Source: Caballeronia catudaia
GTDB lineage: Bacteria; Pseudomonadota; Gammaproteobacteria; Burkholderiales; Burkholderiaceae
DNA: 64,000 bases
Direction of reading: 5' to 3'
NCBI RefSeq assembly: GCF_001544755.2
Contig: NZ_FCOF02000003.1
Location: 186,001 to 250,000, forward strand
Positions within the stretch are counted from its first letter, which is position 1. Every line of letters begins with the position of its first letter. Shown here piece after piece: positions 9,025 through 17,232 of this stretch. The notes under the pieces are model-generated. The model was not told the DNA's origin and ran no database searches. It was given only the letters and a program-made list of their open reading frames with translations. The translations under genes were made by a program, and so were the position numbers.

Positions 9025-9732
9025 ATGAACACGCCTTCCGAAGCCGCACCCCGTCCCGCCCTGCGCGAACTCACGCCTCTCGAAGCGCGCGTGCTCGGCG
9101 TGCTCGTCGAAAAACAGCATACCGTGCCGGACACTTATCCTCTTTCGTTGAATTCCCTAACCTCCGGCTGTAATCAGAAGACCGCGCGCGCGCCGGTGAT
9201 GAACGTCAGCGAGGACGAAGTGCTGACGACCATCGATGGCCTGAAGCGCCTGAGCCTCGTCATCGAAGGAAGCAGCAGCCGCGTGCCGCGCTTCGAACAT
9301 AACGTGAACCGCGTGCTCGGCGTGCCGAGCCAGTCGGTTGCGCTGCTCGCGACGCTTTTTCTGCGCGGTCCGCAAACGGCGGCGGAATTGCGCGCGAACA
9401 GCGCGAGGCTGCATTCGTTTGCGGATATATCGTCGGTGGAAAGTTTTCTCGATGAACTCGCAGAAAACGATCCGCCGCGCGTCGTGAAGCTGCCGCGCAC
9501 GCCCGGCGAGCGTGAAAGCCGATGGACGCATCTGCTGTGCGGCGAAGTCAGCATCAGCGATTTTCCCGCGCGTGACATGCAAGGCGGCGAATCCTTTTCG
9601 CTTTCCGAGTTCGAATCCCTGAAGTCGGAGCAGAAGCGCCTTGCTCACGAAGTCGCGCAGTTGCGCGCGATGGTTCAGCGCATGGCAAGCGAACTCGGCA
9701 TCACGCTCGATCAATCGTCGCCCGATGCCTGA
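9025..9732 (+). CDS. yceH: YceH family (DUF480) protein
   Basis: This 235-residue protein starts near residue 11 with LRELTPLEARVLGVLVEKQ, followed by TVPDTYPLSLNSLTSGCNQK, the hallmark of the YceH/DUF480 family, which folds as tandem winged helices. A second winged-helix segment covers about residues 100-190. The C-terminus (about residues 195-230) is a predicted coiled coil (FESLKSEQKRLAHEVAQLRA). The molecular function of the family is not established. Its stop codon is three bases before the start of the MnmD gene, so the two are co-transcribed. Confidence 0.93.
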   Translation: MNTPSEAAPRPALRELTPLEARVLGVLVEKQHTVPDTYPLSLNSLTSGCNQKTARAPVMNVSEDEVLTTIDGLKRLSLVIEGSSSRVPRFEHNVNRVLGVPSQSVALLATLFLRGPQTAAELRANSARLHSFADISSVESFLDELAENDPPRVVKLPRTPGERESRWTHLLCGEVSISDFPARDMQGGESFSLSEFESLKSEQKRLAHEVAQLRAMVQRMASELGITLDQSSPDA

Positions 9733-9735
9733 GTA

Positions 9736-10482
9736 ATGAACGACGCGCTGATTTCGGCACCGCTCGTCTTTCGCGACGATGGAACGCCGTACTCGCCGCG
9801 TCACGACGATATCTATCACAGTGCGGCGGGCGCGCTGGCTCAGGCGCGCCACGTCTTTATCGAGGGCAATGGCTTGCCCGATCGCTGGCGCGGCAAGTCA
9901 TGCTTCACCGTGATCGAGACCGGCTTCGGCATGGGCATCAATTTCCTGGCGACCTGGGCGGCCTGGCGCAACGACGCTTATCGCACGACGACACTTAACT
10001 TCGTTTCGATAGAAAAATATCCGTTCAGCGCAAACGATCTGCGCACGGCGCATGCCGCGATCATTGACGACGACGCTGTCGCTCCGCTCGCCGGTTTGCT
10101 CGCTTCGGCATGGCCACCGCTCGAGGCCGGCATGCATCGGCTCGAATTCGACGCTGGCGCCGTCACGTTGACGCTCGCGCTGGGCGATGCTGCCCGGCTC
10201 TTGCCATGTTTAGCCGATCATGGCGCCGCAGCGGACGCCATTTATCTCGACGGCTTCGCGCCCGCGAAGAATCCGGATATGTGGACGCCCGCGATCTTCA
10301 CGTCGCTCGCTCGCATCGCCAACGACAATGCGACGTTCGCCACTTATACCAGCGCCGGCGCTGTCAAACGCGCACTCGTGCAAAGCGGATTCGAATATCG
10401 CAAGGTCGCGGGCTTCGGCGGCAAGCGCGCGATGCTCGTCGGCAGGCGATCTTTTTCCGGTCACGCCGTCATTGATTCGTAA
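9736..10482 (+). CDS. mnmD: tRNA (mnm5s2U34) methyltransferase MnmD, MnmC1-type domain alone
   Basis: This 248-residue protein corresponds to the methyltransferase half of MnmC. It has the SAM-binding motif VIETGFGMGINFLATW, the DAIYLDGFAPAKNPDMW block diagnostic of the family, and a C-terminal strand region TYTSAGAVKRALVQSGF. Family role: methylation of 5-aminomethyl-2-thiouridine at the wobble position of some tRNAs, the last step of mnm5s2U synthesis. In many proteobacteria this domain is fused to an FAD-dependent oxidase (MnmC2). Here the reading frame ends after residue 248, and no oxidase domain follows in any frame. It follows yceH by three bases. Confidence 0.9.
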   Translation: MNDALISAPLVFRDDGTPYSPRHDDIYHSAAGALAQARHVFIEGNGLPDRWRGKSCFTVIETGFGMGINFLATWAAWRNDAYRTTTLNFVSIEKYPFSANDLRTAHAAIIDDDAVAPLAGLLASAWPPLEAGMHRLEFDAGAVTLTLALGDAARLLPCLADHGAAADAIYLDGFAPAKNPDMWTPAIFTSLARIANDNATFATYTSAGAVKRALVQSGFEYRKVAGFGGKRAMLVGRRSFSGHAVIDS

Positions 10483-10740
10483 TCGTTGATGCGCCTGAAT
10501 GAAGGCATCTTCCTGGCAGACCGCGCTTCAGTTCGCTAACGCGCCATTGCAAGGAAAGCACTGCGTAAGCGTGCTGATTCAAGCGCATTCCATCGGCTCT
10601 GTGCGTTGGGCACTAAAACAAAATAAGCTGGATAATGCGCTCCCGTTGGCGGCGCGGCGCTTGCTCGTATCAGCGAAATGAAGGTGGAGGCCGTGCGCCG
10701 GCACGTTCTTATCAGCGCTGATTCACGAGGAGAAGAAGCT

Positions 10741-10941
10741 TTGCAACCTGACAATGATGCACCTCGCAGCCCCTGGCTCTGGGTCGCGCTTCTCATACCC
10801 TACGTCGCCCTGTTATGGCTGCCGTTCTATAACGACACGCGCCCTTCATTTGCGGGAATCCCGTTCTTCTACTGGTATCAGTTTCTGTGGGTGCCGCTCA
10901 CGTCGGTCCTGCTTTATGTCGTGTACAGGGGCCTGAAATGA
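10741..10941 (+). CDS. DUF3311 small membrane protein, MctP partner
   Basis: This 66-residue protein has two hydrophobic segments (WLWVALLIPYVALLWLPFY and FLWVPLTSVLLYVVYRG), matching DUF3311. The start chosen is TTG at 10741, with GAGGAG about eight bases upstream; an in-frame ATG at 10678 would add 21 hydrophilic residues without a ribosome site. Its TGA overlaps the ATG of the symporter gene (ATGA), indicating translational coupling. DUF3311 proteins are regularly encoded immediately before MctP-like sodium:solute symporters and are presumed accessory subunits. Confidence 0.88.
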   Translation: MQPDNDAPRSPWLWVALLIPYVALLWLPFYNDTRPSFAGIPFFYWYQFLWVPLTSVLLYVVYRGLK

Positions 10942-12419
10942 ACGAACTCACGCCAGTCGATCCGGTGGCGATGACCATTTTCATCGCGTTCTTCGTGCTC
11001 GTGACCGTCGTCGGCTTCTTTGCCGCGCGCTGGAAACGCGGCGACCTTACGCAGCTTCACGAATGGGGCCTGGGCGGCCGCCAGTTCGGCGTCTTGATCT
11101 CATGGTTTCTCGTCGGCGGAGATTTCTATACGGCTTATACCGTGATCGCCGTGCCCGCGCTGGTTTATTCCGTCGGGGCTTACGGCTTCTTTGCGTTGCC
11201 CTATACGATCATTGTCTATCCGTTCGTGTTCGCGGTAATGCCCAAGCTATGGAAGATCGCACACGCGAAGAATCACATCACCGGCGCCGACTACGTGCAC
11301 GGCGAATACGGCGGCAAGTGGTTTCCGGCCGCGGTCGCGCTGACGGGCATCGTCGCGACGATGCCGTATATCGCGCTGCAACTCGTCGGCATGCAGGTGG
11401 TCATCAAAGGCCTCGGCGTGACGGGCGAGTTGCCGCTCATCGTCGCGTTCGTGATCCTCGCGCTCTACACCTACACGAGCGGCTTGCGCGCGCCCGCCAT
11501 GATCGCGTTCGTCAAGGACATCATGATCTATATCGTCGTGATAGCGGCAGTGTGGCTGATTCCACTGAAGCTCGGCGGTTATGCTCATGTGTTCGATTCC
11601 GCCGATCAATACTTCAAGGCAAAAGGCGGTTCAACAGGCATCATTCTCAAGCCAGGTCAATTCACGGCGTACGCATCGCTCGCGCTCGGCTCCGCGCTTG
11701 CCGCCTTCATGTATCCGCATACGATGACCGCGGTGCTGTCTTCGTCGTCGGCGACGACAGTGCGCAAGAACGCGATCTTTCTGCCCGCCTATACGTTGTT
11801 GCTCGGCCTGATTGCGCTATTGGGTTATATGGCGATCGCGGCGGGCGTGCATGTGAAATCTGCGTCCGATGTCGTGCCGGCGTTGTTTGGCACACTGTTC
11901 CCTTCGTGGTTCGTCGGCTTTGCAGCGGCGGCGATCGCGATCAGCGCGCTCGTGCCGGCCGCGATCATGTCGATCGGTGCGGCGAATCTCTTCACGCGCA
12001 ACTTGTGGCGTCCGTTGATATCACCGGACATGTCGCCCGCTGCCGAAGCATCGACCGCGAAGGTCGCGTCGCTCGTCGTGAAGTTCGGCGCGCTGCTCTT
12101 CATCGTGTTCCTCCCCACGCAGTATGCGATCGATCTGCAACTGCTCGGCGGCGTTTGGATCCTGCAGATCTTCCCGGCTATCGTATTCACGCTCTTCACT
12201 CGTCGATTGACTACGCCGGGCCTCTTTCTCGGCTGGTTATTCGGCATCGTGCTGGGCACGGGTCTCGCGATTTCGCAAGGGCTCAAGCCGGTCTATGTTG
12301 TGCATCTCGGTGACGCGGCCTGGCCGATTTATATCGGCTTGATTGCGCTCGTCTTGAATATCGTGGTGACCTTTGCCGTTTCGCTCGTCACGCGGCGCAG
12401 TGTCGTGCCTGCGGTTTGA
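10938..12419 (+). CDS. mctP: Sodium:solute symporter, monocarboxylate permease MctP-like
   Basis: This 493-residue integral membrane protein has about thirteen hydrophobic segments and belongs to the SSS family. The N-terminus carries the conserved LHEWGLGGRQFG and SWFLVGGDFYTAYTVIAVPA blocks, and the middle AFMYPHTMTAVLSSSSA. The arrangement DUF3311 plus this permease is that of MctP, which imports lactate, pyruvate, alanine and similar monocarboxylates in rhizobia. The substrate here is inferred from similarity. The ATG overlaps the stop of the DUF3311 gene. A strong hairpin 17 bases after the stop probably ends the transcript. Confidence 0.9.
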   Translation: MNELTPVDPVAMTIFIAFFVLVTVVGFFAARWKRGDLTQLHEWGLGGRQFGVLISWFLVGGDFYTAYTVIAVPALVYSVGAYGFFALPYTIIVYPFVFAVMPKLWKIAHAKNHITGADYVHGEYGGKWFPAAVALTGIVATMPYIALQLVGMQVVIKGLGVTGELPLIVAFVILALYTYTSGLRAPAMIAFVKDIMIYIVVIAAVWLIPLKLGGYAHVFDSADQYFKAKGGSTGIILKPGQFTAYASLALGSALAAFMYPHTMTAVLSSSSATTVRKNAIFLPAYTLLLGLIALLGYMAIAAGVHVKSASDVVPALFGTLFPSWFVGFAAAAIAISALVPAAIMSIGAANLFTRNLWRPLISPDMSPAAEASTAKVASLVVKFGALLFIVFLPTQYAIDLQLLGGVWILQIFPAIVFTLFTRRLTTPGLFLGWLFGIVLGTGLAISQGLKPVYVVHLGDAAWPIYIGLIALVLNIVVTFAVSLVTRRSVVPAV

Positions 12420-12435
12420 AGGCTCGATGATTCGA

Positions 12436-12466
12436 CATGCCCGGCGCGTCCGTCGCGCCGGGCATG
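12436..12466 (+). terminator. Hairpin terminator after mctP
   Basis: A perfect 13-bp stem, CATGCCCGGCGCG paired with its complement around a 5-base loop, is followed by TTTGT. The flanking TTCGACA/TGTCGAA extends it after a two-base bulge. It lies 17 bases after the symporter stop and argues against an upstream start for the next gene. Confidence 0.75.
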
Positions 12467-12523
12467 TTTGTCGAAGGCAGTGATACCATCGGCGTCGAGC
12501 CCACTCCTGACGCACTGCGTGTC

Positions 12524-13483
12524 ATGACCGCAAGCGATAACATTCCGGCTTCCTCTTCGATCGCTGACGCCGTGTTCGCTCAAGGCAAGCTATCCATCGG
12601 CATTACGTTGCCAATAACCGGTGAGGATCAAGGCGTCGTCGACTTCGGCGAGCAAATAGCACTCGCGCAACTCGCCGACCGACTCGGCTTTCGTGCCCTT
12701 TGGGTGCGCGACGTGCCGCTCAATAGCATCGACTATCCCGATCCGGTCGGACATCTCGATCCGTGGGTGCTGCTCGGCGCGCTTGCATCGAATACGGAAC
12801 GCATCGCGCTCATCAGCGGCGCGATCGTATTGACGCTCAGGCATCCGCTTCATGTCGCGAAGGGCGCGATTTCGGTTGACGCGCTCTCTCGGGGACGCTT
12901 CATTCTCGGCGTCGGTTCGGGCGATCGGCCACAAGAATATGCCGCATTCGGCCGCGATGCCGAAGAGCGCCGCGATCTATATAAAAGACATTGGCAAACG
13001 CTCGCGGCAGCCGTTAGCTTGCCTTCACGCGTGATTCCGGACGCGTTACCCGAAGGCGCGCCCGAGTTCTATCTGTTGCCTCGCCCGCATGCATCGATTC
13101 CAATGCTTGCCGTGGGTTCGGGCGGTCAGAGTGTCGACTGGATTGCGCGTCATTCGCTCGGCTGGATGACCTATCATCGCGAGCCGCAAGCGCAGCGCGG
13201 GCGCTATAGCATGTGGCGCGCCGCCGTCGATCGCGCGGCTTTCGGCGCCTTTCGCGCGTTCGGCGTCGCCATGCGACTCGATCTCGTCGAAGATGCCGAC
13301 GCGCCCGCGACCGATATTTCGCTCGGTTATCGCACGGGGCGTCGCGGGCTCGCAACCGTATTGCGCGATATGCGCGAGAGCGGCACGCATCATGTCACGC
13401 TCAACATCGCATCGGAGCGACGGCCCGCGCGCGATATCATCGAAGAAATCGCCGCACATGTGCTTCCCGAGTTTCATCGCTGA
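12524..13483 (+). CDS. LLM-class flavin-dependent oxidoreductase (TIGR03571-like)
   Basis: This 319-residue protein resembles bacterial luciferase-fold oxidoreductases. It begins around SIGITLPITGE, continues with ALWVRDVPLNSIDYPDPVGH, has LTLRHPLHVAKGAISVDALS and then RFILGVGSGDRPQEYAAFG, the phosphate-binding region of F420/FMN-dependent LLM enzymes. It fits the BA3436/TIGR03571 subfamily, whose substrate is unknown. The start at 12524 is preferred because a longer frame to 12437 would begin inside the terminator hairpin of the upstream gene; no good ribosome site is visible. It is followed 23 bases later by an amidase gene on the same strand. Confidence 0.85.
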   Translation: MTASDNIPASSSIADAVFAQGKLSIGITLPITGEDQGVVDFGEQIALAQLADRLGFRALWVRDVPLNSIDYPDPVGHLDPWVLLGALASNTERIALISGAIVLTLRHPLHVAKGAISVDALSRGRFILGVGSGDRPQEYAAFGRDAEERRDLYKRHWQTLAAAVSLPSRVIPDALPEGAPEFYLLPRPHASIPMLAVGSGGQSVDWIARHSLGWMTYHREPQAQRGRYSMWRAAVDRAAFGAFRAFGVAMRLDLVEDADAPATDISLGYRTGRRGLATVLRDMRESGTHHVTLNIASERRPARDIIEEIAAHVLPEFHR

Positions 13484-13506
13484 ATAAGCTCGTTCACGAC
13501 AAGACC

Positions 13507-14979
13507 ATGACCGCACCCGACGCAAACTCCGCCCGCCCGCCCATCGACGATATCGTTTCACTCGATGCCGTCGCGCTTTCGCGAGCGATTCACGCGCGCG
13601 ACATTTCCTGCGTCGAAGTGATGAACGCCTACCTCGCGCAGATCGATCGCCTCAACCCGATGGTCAATGCGATCGTCGCGATGCAGAATCGCGATGCCGT
13701 GCTCGCGCTCGCCACCGAACGCGACGCACAGTTAGCCAAAGGCGTAAGCCTCGGCCCGCTGCATGGCTTTCCGCAAGCGCCCAAAGACATATTGCCAGTC
13801 GCTGGCATGGTCACGACGAAAGGCTCGCCCATTTACGCAGACGTTGTGAGTCAGGTCGATGCGGTGGTATTCGAACGCGCGCGCAAAGCAGGCGCACTCT
13901 TTATCGGCCGCACCAATTCACCAGAATTCGGCCTGGGCGGTCACACCTATAACCCGGTGTACGGGACCACGCGCAACGCATTCGATCCATCGCGCTCGGC
14001 AGGCGGCAGCAGTGGCGGCGCAGCCGTGTCCGTTGCGCTGCGCATGCTGCCGTGCGCGGACGGCTCGGACATGATGGGTTCACTGCGCACGCCTGCCGCA
14101 TTCAACAATGTCTTTGGTTTTCGCACGACGCCGGGATGCGTACCTTATGCACCCAGCGACGATGTGTTCTTCCAGCAATTCAGCGTAGCCGGCCCGATTG
14201 CGCGAAACATTCCCGATCTCGGCTTATTGCTATCCGTGCAGGCGGGCTTCGATGCGCGTGCGCCGCTATCGCGCAGAAGCGATAACCCTGCCGATTTCGC
14301 CAACGCGCTGGAGCGCGACAGACGCGGCGCACGCATTGGCTGGCTGGGCGATTTGAATGGACGTTTGCCGATCGAAGCAGGTTTGATGGACACGTATGCA
14401 TCGGCGCTTCGGCACTTCGAGACTGCGGGTTGCATCGTCGAGCCCGCAATTCTCGACTTCGATTTCGATCATCTCTGGAACGCGTGGATGGATTTGCGTA
14501 GCCTCACGTTCTCCGGCACGAATGCGCCTCTCTATCGCGATGCCGAGAAGCGCAAGCTGCTCAAACCCGAAGCAATATGGGAAATTGAACGAGGGCTGAA
14601 GTTATCGGGAGAAGATGTATCGCGGGCCGTTCGCGTCCGCGCAGCCTGGTATCAGGCAATCAACGCGCTGTTCGATCGCTTCGATTTTCTCGTGATGCCC
14701 TCGGCTCAGGTATTTCCCTTCGACGCCGAACTGGACTGGCCCCGCGTCATCGCGGGTCGGGAGATGGATACCTATCACCGCTGGATGGAAACCGTCGTTC
14801 CGGCGACGATGGCTTCGTTGCCCGCACTGAGCGCGCCGGCCGGCTTCGGCTCGAACGGTCTGCCGGCCGGATTGCAGATCATCGGTCCGACACAAGGAGA
14901 TCTGGGCGTATTGCAGATCGGGCTCGCCTACGACCGCGCAAGTGGCTATTCGAACGCCCGCAGTCCCTTGCTCGGCTGA
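13507..14979 (+). CDS. Amidase, amidase-signature family
   Basis: This 490-residue cytoplasmic hydrolase of the amidase-signature family would cleave a carboxylic amide with a Ser-cisSer-Lys triad. The Lys lies in GFPQAPKDILPVAG, the Gly/Ser-rich loop in SAGGSSGGAAVSVAL, and the nucleophile region in DGSDMMGSLRTPAAFNN. The usual GTDTGGS loop reads GSDMMGS here, so the loop is atypical, though the core Ser and Arg remain. The C-terminal part contains SLPALSAPAGFGSNGLPAGL, typical of the family. It is co-directional with the LLM oxidoreductase 23 bases upstream, suggesting a small catabolic operon. It converges on the H-NS gene with a gap of 13 bases. The substrate cannot be told. Confidence 0.92.
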   Translation: MTAPDANSARPPIDDIVSLDAVALSRAIHARDISCVEVMNAYLAQIDRLNPMVNAIVAMQNRDAVLALATERDAQLAKGVSLGPLHGFPQAPKDILPVAGMVTTKGSPIYADVVSQVDAVVFERARKAGALFIGRTNSPEFGLGGHTYNPVYGTTRNAFDPSRSAGGSSGGAAVSVALRMLPCADGSDMMGSLRTPAAFNNVFGFRTTPGCVPYAPSDDVFFQQFSVAGPIARNIPDLGLLLSVQAGFDARAPLSRRSDNPADFANALERDRRGARIGWLGDLNGRLPIEAGLMDTYASALRHFETAGCIVEPAILDFDFDHLWNAWMDLRSLTFSGTNAPLYRDAEKRKLLKPEAIWEIERGLKLSGEDVSRAVRVRAAWYQAINALFDRFDFLVMPSAQVFPFDAELDWPRVIAGREMDTYHRWMETVVPATMASLPALSAPAGFGSNGLPAGLQIIGPTQGDLGVLQIGLAYDRASGYSNARSPLLG

Positions 14980-14992
14980 CGGATCGCGGGTA

Positions 14993-15505
14993 TCAGCCAG
15001 CAGCGCTTTGGACGTTCTTGCGCGTGGCTTTCTTTGCCGCTGTTCGGCCGACGCGTTTCGCTGGTTTCTTGGACGCCGCGCGCGAAGCACGCGACCCCGA
15101 TACCGCGTGTCCCCGTCGAGCGCTTTTCTTCGGCGCGCTCGTGCGTGATGCGGAACCGGCGGCGCCATTGATCAAATACACGCTGCGGTCCGGCGCGTCC
15201 TTGATCCATCCGGGCGGCCGCGCATGACCGCTCCACGTGGCGCCCGTTTCCGGGTCGCGATACTTGGGCGGAAGCTTGGACGTAGTTTTTTTCGCGGCGC
15301 CGGACGAATTCCTCGCGCCGGGCGGACGGCCGCGCTTCTTGCCGGTCCCTGAGCCGGCATTCACGAGATCGGCTGCAGTCAGGCCATACTCGTCCATCAT
15401 TGCCCGAATCTGGGCGATGACTTCCACCGATTTTTTCTCGCGCAATGCATCCGCGCGGCGCTGCAGTTTCTGAATCTGGCCTTCCAGTTGTGCCAACGTA
15501 GCCAT
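14993..15505 (-). CDS. H-NS family nucleoid protein with basic C-terminal tail
   Basis: This 170-residue protein has three parts. Residues 1-50 form an oligomerising coiled coil (LAQLEGQIQKLQRRADALRE). Residues 63-105 hold the DNA-binding domain, with a KKRGRPPGARN linker, KYRDPETGATWSGHARPPGW and a final IKDAPDRSVYLI. From about residue 110 to the end there is a Lys/Ala/Arg/Ser-rich tail like the C-terminus of histone H1. Such proteins bind AT-rich or curved DNA and silence acquired genes. ATG at 15505 is supported by GGAGGG three bases upstream. The gene is monocistronic, with an AT-rich 342-base region in front that may serve autoregulation. Confidence 0.92.
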   Translation of the reverse strand: MATLAQLEGQIQKLQRRADALREKKSVEVIAQIRAMMDEYGLTAADLVNAGSGTGKKRGRPPGARNSSGAAKKTTSKLPPKYRDPETGATWSGHARPPGWIKDAPDRSVYLINGAAGSASRTSAPKKSARRGHAVSGSRASRAASKKPAKRVGRTAAKKATRKNVQSAAG

Positions 15506-15847
15506 TTTCCCTCCTTTATCGTCATGCATAACCCTGCCAGGCAGCGCGGCGACGTGCATTGCCGTTCATCTAATGAATCTATTCGATGCTTTATTTCCGC
15601 CACAAGCGAATCTTAATCGGGCAATGCGATGATAAGCACTCTTGTGCAAGATTATTTATTGTTTGCCGACATTCGGTTTTTTAAAGTGCATATCATCAGC
15701 GTCTTTGATGCACGTATCGGATGTACGCCCGGGCCTGATAATGTCATCGCGACGTCACGCAAACATCGTGCATGCTCCGTCCTCGCGCCGGCGCGATTGA
15801 ATGACAGACGCGTGCGTTGCACACGCGTCACGATAGTTCGAAGCCTA
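15506..15847. other. AT-rich intergenic region upstream of the H-NS gene
   Basis: These 342 bases include an AT-rich core (about 15580-15700) unlike the GC-rich surroundings and contain no convincing gene. They should contain the H-NS promoter. The AT content is what H-NS itself would bind. Confidence 0.5.
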
Positions 15848-16288
15848 TCAATCGGAAACGAGGCTCGATTCCTCTTCCGCGGGCGTCAGCGCAAGCGCCA
15901 GAATCATCGCGCCGCTATTCAAAGGTACCGAGCTGCCGACTCGCCTTGGCCGATAAACCGGCTGTCCACGTCGAATCGCCTGTCCGCTCAGCGCGCAGGT
16001 TCCGCGCTTGCGGGCCGTGCAAAGCGCCCAGACCTGCTCCGAATAGTTGAACGAAGTGGGATCGTGCCAGGACAGCGCGAGCGTCGAATCGCTCAGGCGC
16101 TCCAGCACGCGAATATTGACGCAATGTCCCTCAGACGGTCCTGTGCATGCGCTCTTGCCGGGCACATTGCGTACGAGCGATCGCGTCATCAAAGCAAACT
16201 TGTCATTCATTTCCAACGGGCGGCTCGAACGGCTGTCGAGCAATGTCAGGGTACGGCTCCAGGGATCCATCAACGATGGATGCTTCAT
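15848..16288 (-). CDS. DUF3331 domain protein
   Basis: This 146-residue protein contains the DUF3331 signature: DPWSRTLTLLD near residue 7, RVLERLSDSTLALSWHDPTS around 80 and a Cys-containing region with GTCALSGQAIRRG and QPVYRPR. The paired Cys residues (WALC...GTCALSG) suggest metal binding. The family is largely confined to Burkholderia relatives and its function is unknown. The start at 16288 is supported by AGGAG six bases upstream, whereas a longer frame begins in AT-rich non-coding sequence. It is separated from the divergent DUF1488 gene by about 480 bases. Confidence 0.85.
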   Translation of the reverse strand: MKHPSLMDPWSRTLTLLDSRSSRPLEMNDKFALMTRSLVRNVPGKSACTGPSEGHCVNIRVLERLSDSTLALSWHDPTSFNYSEQVWALCTARKRGTCALSGQAIRRGQPVYRPRRVGSSVPLNSGAMILALALTPAEEESSLVSD

Positions 16289-16764
16289 GTTCCGCTCCTG
16301 GTGGCGACAACGCACGCCGCAACAGAAGAAGCCGGAGTGGACGTTGCCGGTGGAGTTCCGGGAAATGCGCCGCACGACCCGCTTCCTGAGCCGGTACGCC
16401 GCGCCGCTTCGGATGATCGTTCCTAGAGTAGTACACGTGAGCATGATTTTGTTTTCATTTTTTCGTGGACAAGCTAGAACATCGCGCCAGCGCACCGTCG
16501 CGCCTAGGCGGCGGCCGGTTGCAAGCAGCGTAGTGGACAATCGAAGTAATCAGCAGGCAATTAAAGTTCGCTTGCAAGAACGAACGTTCGATTCGTGAAA
16601 ACTTGCTGTCACGGTGGCCGCGCTCGCTGCCGCGGCGAAATGGCGAAGAACGTGTTCACTTGGTCATGTGGCCGTTTGCGCACGTTTCAGCCCTATTCGA
16701 AGATGCGCGAACTCGCCGATTTCTGACACAATAAAAACCAGTGAACGTACTCTCCTGTCGAATC
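16289..16764. other. Long intergenic region between divergent DUF3331 and DUF1488 genes
   Basis: These 476 bases contain short AT-rich runs around 16440-16470 but no frame with coding character. The promoters of both flanking genes should be here. I see no clear repeat, hairpin or RNA gene. Confidence 0.5.
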
Positions 16765-17034
16765 ATGACAAGCAAGATCTCGATCCATGCCACCATTGCG
16801 GCGGACCGCGCTTCCGTCAGCTTCGTTGCGTTCTCTCGCGAGCAGGCGATCCAATGCAACATCACGCGCAAGGCATTGGAACAGTGCTTCTGGGCGCCGA
16901 CAGGCGCGAGCGACGAGCGTTTGCTGAAAGCCTTGAGCGACGGCTATGAGCGTATCAGCGCACGCGTGCATCGAAAGTTTCTCGCGCATCCTTCCAGTTC
17001 CGTTCATCTGGACGTCGTCGATTTTGCGTCCTGA
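16765..17034 (+). CDS. DUF1488 family small protein
   Basis: This 89-residue protein matches DUF1488: an N-terminal strand pair, a central VSFVAFSREQAIQCNITRKA block, ALEQCFWAPTG, and a C-terminal helix LLKALSDGYERISARVHRKF. The family is widespread in beta-proteobacteria and uncharacterised. The start is uncertain. ATG at 16765 gives the usual length, and a GTG at 16741 in the same frame would add eight residues; neither has a good ribosome site. Confidence 0.7.
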   Translation: MTSKISIHATIAADRASVSFVAFSREQAIQCNITRKALEQCFWAPTGASDERLLKALSDGYERISARVHRKFLAHPSSSVHLDVVDFAS

Positions 17035-17063
17035 TTCCGCAGCAGCGCAAACAACGGCGCGTG

Positions 17064-17198
17064 TCAGCGCGACGCCTGCGTCGCCTTTCGTATCCTGGTC
17101 ACATCGTCGGGCTGCACAGCCGGCGTGTTGTTGTTCCAGGCGCCGCGAATGAACGTCAGCACGTCGGCAATCTGCCTGTCGTTCAACACGAAAGACGG
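17064..17198 (-). pseudogene. C-terminal relic of a cytochrome c
   Basis: The minus strand encodes PSFVLNDRQIADVLTFIRG followed by AWNNNTPAVQPDDVTRIRK and a TGA at 17064-17066. This is the typical C-terminus of class I cytochrome c subunits of alcohol or gluconate dehydrogenases, with LNDRQIADVLTFIR as the terminal helix. A TAA lies directly upstream in frame, and no haem-binding CxxCH is present. Only the last 45 or so codons survive, between DUF1488 and the LysR gene. Confidence 0.6.
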
Positions 17199-17232
17199 TT
17201 AGTTGCGGTTAATTGCAAATGTTATTCGGAAG

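Noticed and set aside
10499..10681. 60-codon plus-strand frame between mnmD and the DUF3311 gene
   Set aside because: No ribosome site, no family resemblance; the region is more likely the promoter of the transporter pair.
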